NCBI GenBank assembly: GCA_015494245.1
Contig: WGBN01000277.1
Span: 1-9,774, forward strand
Direction: 5' to 3'
From: Saprospiraceae bacterium
Lineage (GTDB): Bacteria > Bacteroidota > Bacteroidia > Chitinophagales > Saprospiraceae
DNA length: 9,774 nt
Below the pieces are notes generated by a model that made no database searches, had not been told where the DNA came from, and saw only the letters and a program-made list of their open reading frames with translations. This document shows, piece after piece, positions 1 to 4,251 of the stretch (its first letter is position 1; each line of letters starts with the position of its first letter). Position numbers and translations under genes: made by a program.

Positions 1-9
1 AAATCACCG
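1..9 (+). repeat. Truncated palindromic repeat, copy 0 (window edge)
   Basis: The first nine bases, AAATCACCG, match the right end of the repeat family described at 896-942. The bases that follow (CTATGATATAAAACCC) resemble the flank after copy H (GCATGATGTAAAACTT), which makes a real repeat more likely than chance. The rest of the unit would lie outside the window. It sits 23 bp beyond the suhB stop codon, so a third gene in this window has a repeat at its 3' end. Confidence 0.6.
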
Positions 10-32
10 CCTATGATATAAAACCCACCCCC

Positions 33-833
33 CTACCCAAACCCTTCTTGAACAATCTCCAAAAACACCTTTTTGATAGCAGGATTCACGGCGATAATTT
101 CTTCACCAAAGAGATAATCGTTTTTACCTGAAAAGTCGCAGACTATAGCTCCTGCTTCACGGGCGATGAGGCTCCCTGCTGCTACATCCCAGGGGCTGAG
201 GCTGTATTCAAAAAAAGCATCGAAGCGCCCGGCAGCTACATAAGCCAAATCTGTTGCGGCTGAGCCCATGCGTCTGATTCCCCGCGTTTGTCGCATGAGT
301 TGTTTAAGCACTTGGCAGTAAGCTTCTGTGCGGCTGTAATCGTGATAGGGGAATCCCGTTGCAATAAGGGATTCTCCCAGGTCCTTTATCTGCCGTACTT
401 GGATGGGGCGCCCATTGAGATAGGCTCCACCTCCATCCCAGGCGAAAAACATTTCATCTCTGGTGATTTCATATACCACACCTAAGATGATTTGATCTTT
501 GTATTCCAATGCAACACTGATGGCAAAACATGGAATTTGGTGGAGAAAATTGGTGGTTCCATCCAGAGGGTCAATGATCCAGCGATAATCTGTTTTCAGG
601 TCAATGCTTTCACTTTCTTCTGCGAGAAAAGAGGGATTGGGAACCAGTTCTCCCAATTGCGCTATGAGCCGGTCTTCTGCTTCTTCATCTACATAGCTGA
701 CCAGCATGTTGTGGTCTTTTTCGCTTATTTGTGCTTCACCAACTTTACCATATTCCCCGAGAATAAATCCCCCTACCTCCCGGACGAGTGAAGTGACCCG
801 ATTCGTTAATTCTTGAAGATTTATTGTTTTCAT
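33..833 (-). CDS. suhB: Inositol monophosphatase family protein (SuhB-like)
   Basis: A 266-residue enzyme of the Mg2+-dependent inositol monophosphatase family, which hydrolyses phosphate monoesters such as myo-inositol-1-phosphate. Visible motifs are the metal-binding LAEES (residues 70-74), the signature WIIDPLDGTTNF (85-96, with Asp88 and Asp91 as metal ligands) and the second signature SPWDVAAGSLIAREAGA (213-229). Length is normal for the family. The ATG at 833 follows an A-rich leader without a clear Shine-Dalgarno, usual in Bacteroidota. The stop is TAG, followed after 23 bp by a truncated palindromic repeat. The gene is separated from the upstream GIY-YIG gene by 307 bp, mostly repeats. 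The family also contains fructose-1,6-bisphosphatase-like and 3'-phosphoadenosine-phosphate (CysQ) phosphatases, so the exact substrate is uncertain; the SuhB/IMPase call is the best fit. Confidence 0.9.
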   Translation of the reverse strand: MKTINLQELTNRVTSLVREVGGFILGEYGKVGEAQISEKDHNMLVSYVDEEAEDRLIAQLGELVPNPSFLAEESESIDLKTDYRWIIDPLDGTTNFLHQIPCFAISVALEYKDQIILGVVYEITRDEMFFAWDGGGAYLNGRPIQVRQIKDLGESLIATGFPYHDYSRTEAYCQVLKQLMRQTRGIRRMGSAATDLAYVAAGRFDAFFEYSLSPWDVAAGSLIAREAGAIVCDFSGKNDYLFGEEIIAVNPAIKKVFLEIVQEGFG

Positions 834-895
834 TGATTTTCTCTTTTCTGCGCTAAGCTACACATAATTTTTAGACTAACTATTGTTAAAAATCT

Positions 896-942
896 AAGGT
901 GATTGAGCCGGGAGGCCCACGCGGGCAGGGTCGAAATCACCG
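896..942 (+). repeat. Palindromic repeat unit, copy A
   Basis: Taken here as the type copy: AAGGTGATTGAG, a GC-rich centre, then GGTCGAAATCACCG. The ends GGTGATT and AATCACC are exact reverse complements, and the centre holds a second small hairpin, GCCC-ACGC-GGGC, so the unit can fold as a two-tier hairpin. It is followed at 943-955 by TGCATGATATGCA, itself an inverted repeat (TGCAT-GAT-ATGCA) that is shared with copy C. Confidence 0.92.
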
Positions 943-958
943 TGCATGATATGCACCG

Positions 959-1051
959 CTCCTCCCCTCTGATTTCGACTGCGCTCCGCGCGCTCAATCG
1001 CCGGGGAGAAGGGCCGTAGGTTTTGTCTTAACCCAAGGTGATTGAGCCGGG
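959..1051 (+). repeat. 93-bp direct repeat, first copy (partner 1660-1752)
   Basis: Read base by base, 959-1051 is identical to 1660-1752 at a constant offset of 701. The shared block contains the inverted unit, a linker of about 30 bases (GGGAGAAGGGCCGTAGG, then TTTTGTCTTAACCC) and the first 17 bases of the next unit. The two copies flank the GIY-YIG gene, so recombination between them could delete that gene. Identity across the linker implies recent duplication or gene conversion of a composite element. Confidence 0.9.
970..1003 (-). repeat. Inverted palindromic repeat unit, copy B (short form)
   Basis: TGATTTCGACTGCG...CGCTCAATCGCCG is a shorter unit in the opposite orientation to copy A. 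It keeps the GATTGAG and TCGAAATC arms on the reverse strand but has a different inner hairpin, GCGC-TCCGC-GCGC. With copy A it forms a head-to-head pair able to fold into one long hairpin, the layout of BIME elements. Confidence 0.88.
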
Positions 1052-1082
1052 AGGCCCCAAGCGGGCAGGGTCGAAATCACCG
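1035..1082 (+). repeat. Palindromic repeat unit, copy C
   Basis: Same unit as copy A with small changes in the centre (GCCC-CAAGC-GGGC), which keep the stem and alter the loop. It is followed by TGCATGATATGCA at 1083-1095, as after copy A, and then directly by copy D. Confidence 0.92.
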
Positions 1083-1099
1083 TGCATGATATGCAACCC

Positions 1100-1146
1100 A
1101 AGGCGATTGACCTACACTGCCCAAGCGGGCAGGGTCGAAATCACCG
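1100..1146 (+). repeat. Palindromic repeat unit, copy D, overlapping the GIY-YIG stop codon
   Basis: AAGGCGATTGA and GGTCGAAATCACCG ends with a diverged centre (TGCCC-AAGC-GGGCA) that still pairs. TCA at 1141-1143, inside the right arm, is the TGA stop of the GIY-YIG gene on the minus strand, so this copy touches coding sequence. Confidence 0.88.
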
Positions 1147-1482
1147 CCTCTCCACACCATCCTCACCCTTCTCCTCGCGGAGCAATCGCCAAGCCTTTTG
1201 TGTATAGTTTTCTGCCAGCTCTGGTAACCACTCAGGATGCCGGAGAATTAGGGCTTCTTTTTTCGCCCTCCTCCACCCTTGGACTTGTTTTTCTCTGTAA
1301 AATGCTGTTTGGACTCTTTTGTACTTTTCAAAGTAAACAAGTTTTACCGGCAGGCGCTTTTTGGTATAATTTGCGCCATTCCCGGTCATGTGCTCACTTA
1401 GCCTTCTGACTAAGTTGTTGGTGCTTCCAGTGTAATAAGTACCGTCGCTGCACTCCAAAATATACATAAAACCTTCTCTCAT
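1141..1482 (-). CDS. GIY-YIG domain protein (small UPF0213/YhbQ-like nuclease family)
   Basis: A 113-residue single-domain GIY-YIG protein related to the UvrC N-terminal nuclease fold. Members are presumed endonucleases acting on DNA, but the role of stand-alone small versions is poorly defined. From the chosen start: MYI at 6-8 and YYTGS at 16-20 form the GIY-YIG motif, followed by Arg26/Arg27, His31, and YREKQVQGW at 62-70 with the expected catalytic/metal Glu64. The ATG at 1482 gives the usual short lead (MREGFMYILECSDG). ATG 1467 is possible and has AGAAGG just upstream; an in-frame ATG at 1539 would add 19 residues unlike the family. The domain seems complete by about residue 92. The Arg/Glu-rich tail runs into repeat copy D, which supplies the TGA stop, so the C-terminus has probably been reshaped by the repeat. 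Confidence 0.85.
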   Translation of the reverse strand: MREGFMYILECSDGTYYTGSTNNLVRRLSEHMTGNGANYTKKRLPVKLVYFEKYKRVQTAFYREKQVQGWRRAKKEALILRHPEWLPELAENYTQKAWRLLREEKGEDGVERR

Positions 1483-1540
1483 GGGGATACATAGTTTGGT
1501 TTGGGGCGCGATATTAAGGCATTGCAGCATTTTTATCAAT

Positions 1541-1580
1541 GCGTTAAACGGATATAAACGTTTATAAACGTTTATAAACG
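1541..1580. repeat. Four 10-bp tandem units ending in AAACG (overlapping palindromes)
   Basis: Consecutive decamers read GCGTTAAACG, GATATAAACG, TTTATAAACG, TTTATAAACG. The junctions create two overlapping 12-bp perfect palindromes CGTTTATAAACG at 1559-1570 and 1569-1580. A 10-bp period places every unit on the same face of the helix. The array lies upstream of the GIY-YIG gene and next to, but unrelated in sequence to, the GC-rich repeat cluster. A dimeric regulator-binding site is the obvious guess; an iteron-like or simple slippage array is possible. Confidence 0.6.
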
Positions 1581-1597
1581 CTTACGGAACACTGCCA

Positions 1598-1643
1598 AAG
1601 GTGATTGAGCCGGGCAGCCCCGCGGGCAAGGCCGAAATCACCG
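1598..1643 (+). repeat. Palindromic repeat unit, copy E
   Basis: AAGGTGATTGAGCCGGG start and CCGAAATCACCG end, with centre GCCC-CGC-GGGC keeping the stem. One base in the right arm differs from the usual TCGAAATC. It is followed by GCATGCTCCGACCCCC in place of the TGCATGATATGCA flank of copies A and C. Confidence 0.9.
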
Positions 1644-1659
1644 CGCATGCTCCGACCCC

Positions 1660-1752
1660 CTCCTCCCCTCTGATTTCGACTGCGCTCCGCGCGCTCAATC
1701 GCCGGGGAGAAGGGCCGTAGGTTTTGTCTTAACCCAAGGTGATTGAGCCGGG
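1660..1752 (+). repeat. 93-bp direct repeat, second copy (partner 959-1051)
   Basis: Identical over 93 bases to 959-1051; the match ends at 1753, where C replaces A in the centre of the next unit. It carries inverted unit F, the shared linker and the start of copy G. Confidence 0.9.
1671..1704 (-). repeat. Inverted palindromic repeat unit, copy F (short form)
   Basis: Identical to copy B. With copy E upstream it repeats the unit/inverted-unit/linker/unit order seen in the first cluster. Confidence 0.88.
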
Positions 1753-1782
1753 CAGCCCACGCGGGCGGGGTCGAAATCACCG
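1736..1782 (+). repeat. Palindromic repeat unit, copy G, overlapping the thrC stop codon
   Basis: AAGGTGATTGAGCCGGG...GGTCGAAATCACCG with GCCC-ACGC-GGGC centre. TCA at 1777-1779 is the TGA stop of thrC on the minus strand, at the same place within the unit as the GIY-YIG stop in copy D. Confidence 0.92.
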
Positions 1783-3264
1783 CGTCTCCTCTCCCCCCTC
1801 ACCTCCCAACAAATACCCCTTAAACCCCTCATACCCTGCTCCCATGACAATACTAATTTTCTCTTTAGTTGCCACTGCTTGTAATTGTTGGGGAATTTCA
1901 ACCTTTCTTCCTAAAGCAGATTCAATGGTCTCCAGGAATTTGGATGGGTGTGCAGTTTCTAAAATTATGCCATATTCTCCCTTGTTTCTCAATTTTTCCC
2001 AGGCCAACATGCCGATCGCGCCATGCGGGTCAAAGGTGTAGTGATATTTTAGGAAGTACTTTTGAATACCCTCAATAGTCTCTTCGTCTGTAAAACTTGC
2101 GCCTCGTACATCTTCGCGCATCATGTTCCACGTGGAACAACGCTCTCCTCCTTGTCCCAAGGTGATTGAGCTGCGCCGGCCCGCGTGGGCAGGGTCGAAA
2201 TCACCGCGCATGATGTAAAACTTAAGGTGATTGAGCTGGGCGGTCAGGCGGGCAGGGTCGAAATCACCGCGCACGCTCCAAAATTCTTCTCCCCCCCCAT
2301 CGTTCCACGTGGAACTATAAAGCTCCAACATCCTGCTAAAATTTGATGGGTTTCCCACATCCATAGCATTGGAAAGGGTGGCGATGGAGGGCCGTGGCCT
2401 GAATTCTGCCCGCTCAAGATAGTCCGGAACAACGCGGTTAGCATTGGTGGCAGCTATGAATTTCGCAGGTAAGCCCATGCGCTTAGCGATTAAACCCGCC
2501 GTGAGATTGCCGAAATTTCCGCTGGGTACAGAAAAAACGACCCTCTTCCTGCGCTCCCGGGGTGCTTGCCGGAAGGCCTCGAAGTAGTAAAATGTCTGCG
2601 GAATAAGGCGGGCAATATTGATGCTGTTGGCTGAGCTGAGGGGTAAATGGCTTAGATCAGGGTCTGTAAAAGCCCGTTTGACCAAAGCCTGGCAGTCATC
2701 AAAACTGCCCTTGATCTCTAATGCCGTGATGTTCTTGCCCCAGGTTGTGAGCTGTTTCTCTTGAAGTGGGCTCACTTTGCCCGAAGGGTAGAGAATGCTT
2801 ACTTTGATGTTGGGCGTGTCAAAAAAACCGGCTGCTACTGCACCTCCTGTATCTCCGGAAGTAGCTACCAATATGTGAAGATGCCCGCCCTTTTTAGATA
2901 GAAAATAGCTCATCACCCGAGCCATGAAGCGCGCACCAAAATCTTTAAATGCGAGCGAAGGACCGTGAAAAAGCTCTAAAACTCCGCAGTCTTCATCCAA
3001 ACTTACCAAAGGGGCAGGAAAATCAATGGCATCTTCAATGATATCTCGCAAAGCATTTTCCGGAATGTCATCCCCAATGAGCGCCCTGGCTACTTCAAAG
3101 GCCAGATCAGAAAAACTCATTTGGTCAATCTCCTCAAAAAAGGAGGGTGGGAGCTTGGGGATAGACTCCGGCATGTACAAACTGCCATTCTCAGATAGCC
3201 CTTTGAAAACGGCATATTCTAAACTTACCCTTTCTGTACGTGTGCCAATGTCGTATAAGCGCAT
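1777..3264 (-). CDS. thrC: Threonine synthase with in-frame repeat insertion
   Basis: PLP enzyme converting O-phosphohomoserine to threonine, the last step of the pathway. The family motifs are intact: LFHGPSLAFKDFGARF (98-113, Lys107 the expected PLP lysine), ATSGDTGGAVAAGFF (134-148), SVPSGNFGN (245-253), SNAMDVGNPSNF (298-309) and DPHGAIG (412-418). At 495 residues it is longer than the 430-440 I expect. The excess is residues 322-380, 59 codons carrying repeat copies H and I, bordered by STWN at 318-321 and again at 377-380. Without them the protein is 436 residues and reads LELYSSTWN then MMREDVRG. The last nine residues (GGEGGEETR) and the TGA stop come from purine-rich sequence running into repeat copy G. 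The start lies 5 bp after the thrB stop, with AGAGG overlapping the thrB TAG as ribosome site. Whether the insert is tolerated in the folded enzyme cannot be seen from sequence. Confidence 0.95.
   Translation of the reverse strand: MRLYDIGTRTERVSLEYAVFKGLSENGSLYMPESIPKLPPSFFEEIDQMSFSDLAFEVARALIGDDIPENALRDIIEDAIDFPAPLVSLDEDCGVLELFHGPSLAFKDFGARFMARVMSYFLSKKGGHLHILVATSGDTGGAVAAGFFDTPNIKVSILYPSGKVSPLQEKQLTTWGKNITALEIKGSFDDCQALVKRAFTDPDLSHLPLSSANSINIARLIPQTFYYFEAFRQAPRERRKRVVFSVPSGNFGNLTAGLIAKRMGLPAKFIAATNANRVVPDYLERAEFRPRPSIATLSNAMDVGNPSNFSRMLELYSSTWNDGGGEEFWSVRGDFDPARLTAQLNHLKFYIMRGDFDPAHAGRRSSITLGQGGERCSTWNMMREDVRGASFTDEETIEGIQKYFLKYHYTFDPHGAIGMLAWEKLRNKGEYGIILETAHPSKFLETIESALGRKVEIPQQLQAVATKEKISIVMGAGYEGFKGYLLGGEGGEETR
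2124..2139. promoter_or_regulatory. parS-like palindrome 1 (TGTTCCACGTGGAACA)
   Basis: A perfect 16-bp palindrome inside thrC. It matches the widespread ParB/Spo0J parS consensus TGTTNCACGTGNAACA at every fixed position, in the C/G form also known from Pseudomonas parS. It encodes CSTWN of ThrC and marks one edge of the 177-bp insertion. A match of this length is not expected by chance in a genome of several Mb, but a different origin (end of an insertion element) is possible because the motif occurs twice as its borders. Confidence 0.55.
2159..2206 (+). repeat. Palindromic repeat unit, copy H (inside thrC)
   Basis: AAGGTGATTGAG and GGTCGAAATCACCG ends with centre GCCC-GCGT-GGGC. The loop GCGT is the reverse complement of the ACGC loop in copies A and G, while the stem and outer arms keep their orientation. 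On the thrC strand it is read as GDFDPAHAGRRSSITL. The flank GCATGATGTAAAAC resembles that after copy 0. Confidence 0.92.
2224..2269 (+). repeat. Palindromic repeat unit, copy I (inside thrC)
   Basis: AAGGTGATTGAG and GGTCGAAATCACCG ends intact; the centre (CTGGGCGGTCAGGCGGGCAG) has lost the clean GCCC/GGGC stem, making it the most diverged internal copy. It is in the same orientation as H, 17 bp away. On the thrC strand it is read as GDFDPARLTAQLNHL. Confidence 0.9.
2301..2316. promoter_or_regulatory. parS-like palindrome 2 (CGTTCCACGTGGAACT)
   Basis: The 14-bp core GTTCCACGTGGAAC is identical to that of palindrome 1, but the outermost bases (C and T) break the 16-bp symmetry and differ from the TGTT...AACA consensus. 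It encodes SSTWN of ThrC. Identity stops exactly at the 14-mer, so the direct repeat bordering the insertion is 14 bp. Confidence 0.5.
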
Positions 3265-3269
3265 GACCT

Positions 3270-4211
3270 CTACATTTTTCTGGCCCCCTCAAGATTGATG
3301 GGCGATTGGTATATCGTGTGTTCTATGCCGTACTTTTCCCAAGTGGATGACATGGCATTGCCTACAGCTTCAGCTATAAGACTGTTTGAGCTGAGAGCAA
3401 AAATTGCAGGCCCTGCTCCCGAAATGCTGCACCCCAAAGCCCCGGCTTCCAGCGCTGCATCCTGTACTTCAGAAAAGTGTGGAATGAGCTTAGCTCGCTG
3501 AGGTTCAATGATGATGTCCTTTAAACATCGTCCTAAAAGAGTTATATCCTGCCGGTACATAGCAGCGACAAAGGCACCCAGATTAGCACTTTGTTGCACG
3601 AAATCCGATAGGGGCACCTGAGAAGATAATATAGAACGGGCCTCCTTTGTCATGATCTCCAGCTTCGGACTAATGATGGTTACCTGCAGACCAGGGATGG
3701 CCGGTAAGCGATGTACATCAGGCGGATTGGATGAGCGTACTAAAATAATGCCGCCAAGAAGCGATGGCGCTACATTGTCTGCGTGTGCTGCCGTGCCTGT
3801 CGCGATAGACTCTCCGGCTAAGGCAAAAGGTAGTAAATCCCGTTTCTCCAAAGGGCGTTTTAGCAATTCATTTACAGCCATTGCTCCTGCTACCGCACTG
3901 GCTGCACTGGAGCCCAGCCCGCTCCCAAAAGGCATCTTTTTTCTCAACTCAAATTCAATGCCGATTTCCTGCTCTTTGCCAAGGTGTTGCAGCAGTCGAA
4001 GCCCGGCCAGGCCCGCGGTGTTCTTTTCAACCTCATAAGGCAATTTACCTTTGGCTCCTGTGATTTTTACAATGCGCAAACCCGGCTCATCAACCTGCCT
4101 CGCAATCAACTCATCTCCTAAGCCCTCTATGGATAGACCCAATACATCAAAACCACACGCTACATTGCCTACCGTGGCAGGAGCAAAAATCTTAATTCCG
4201 GGTGTGCTCAT
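3270..4211 (-). CDS. thrB: Homoserine kinase
   Basis: GHMP-family kinase of 313 residues that phosphorylates homoserine with ATP to give O-phosphohomoserine, the substrate of the ThrC encoded next. Motifs: FAPATVGNVACGFDVLG at 9-25, the ATP-binding MPFGSGLGSSAASAV at 93-107, TAAHADNVAPSLLGG at 140-154, and the C-terminal glycine-rich GCSISGAGPAIFAL at 260-273. Length is normal. The gene follows thrA after 40 bp of A/T-rich leader (A-rich on the coding strand, no Shine-Dalgarno) and precedes thrC by 5 bp, so it is translated from the middle of a thrABC message. Nothing unusual is seen in the coding sequence, and no repeat unit interrupts it. Confidence 0.96.
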   Translation of the reverse strand: MSTPGIKIFAPATVGNVACGFDVLGLSIEGLGDELIARQVDEPGLRIVKITGAKGKLPYEVEKNTAGLAGLRLLQHLGKEQEIGIEFELRKKMPFGSGLGSSAASAVAGAMAVNELLKRPLEKRDLLPFALAGESIATGTAAHADNVAPSLLGGIILVRSSNPPDVHRLPAIPGLQVTIISPKLEIMTKEARSILSSQVPLSDFVQQSANLGAFVAAMYRQDITLLGRCLKDIIIEPQRAKLIPHFSEVQDAALEAGALGCSISGAGPAIFALSSNSLIAEAVGNAMSSTWEKYGIEHTIYQSPINLEGARKM

Positions 4212-4251
4212 TGTTTTATTTTTGTTATTTGTAATTTGTTTTGATCGTAAT

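Larger units (their letters stand above)
834..1140. other. Repeat-filled intergenic region between GIY-YIG gene and suhB
   Basis: These 307 bases hold no gene. About 200 of them are four palindromic repeat units (A, inverted B, C, D) and their linkers. The part nearest suhB (834-895) is AT-rich and would have to contain any suhB promoter. It includes an AT-only inverted repeat, ATTTTTA at 867-873 and TAAAAAT at 887-893. No convincing Bacteroidota -33/-7 promoter pair is seen there. Confidence 0.7.
1483..1776. other. Intergenic region between thrC and GIY-YIG gene
   Basis: No gene is supported here. The thrC-proximal part (1598-1776) is repeat units E, inverted F and G plus linker. The GIY-YIG-proximal part holds the decameric palindromic array at 1541-1580, about 60-100 bp upstream of the GIY-YIG start, the right place for a promoter or operator. 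Open frames across this stretch are read-through of repeat sequence. Confidence 0.7.
2125..2301 (-). mobile_element. 177-bp in-frame palindromic insertion within thrC
   Basis: The block consists of one copy of GTTCCACGTGGAAC, repeat units H and I, and short flanks. A second copy of the same 14-mer at 2302-2315 completes a direct repeat that looks like a target duplication. The distance between copies is exactly 177 bp (59 codons), so the thrC frame is kept, and no stop occurs in that frame. Excluding the block restores a normal-length enzyme with continuous family-like sequence. It encodes no protein of its own, so it would need to have been moved in trans. Rickettsia palindromic elements are the closest known analogue: small, palindromic, in-frame and translated. 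Confidence 0.75.

Noticed and set aside
896..1147. The repeat cluster as a CRISPR array
   Set aside because: Units are palindromic, vary in centre, occur in both orientations, lack uniform unique spacers and there are no cas genes nearby.
1562..1901. Open frames of 72 and 68 codons across repeat units E-G and the thrC 3' end on the minus strand
   Set aside because: They consist of translated palindromic repeat and linker (for example ARLNHLG and RGDFGLAR), with no family resemblance and no independent start signal. The repeat unit is open in two of three frames, which explains them.
2206..2264. RGD tripeptides in the ThrC insert as integrin-type adhesion motifs
   Set aside because: They arise from the repeat sequence CGGGGTGATTTC-like reading (GGT GAT TTC GAC) preceded by Arg, in a cytoplasmic enzyme. 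No secretion signal exists.
1777..3264. thrC as a pseudogene
   Set aside because: The insertion keeps frame, contains no stop, and all PLP-binding and catalytic motifs are intact, so an active enzyme remains plausible.
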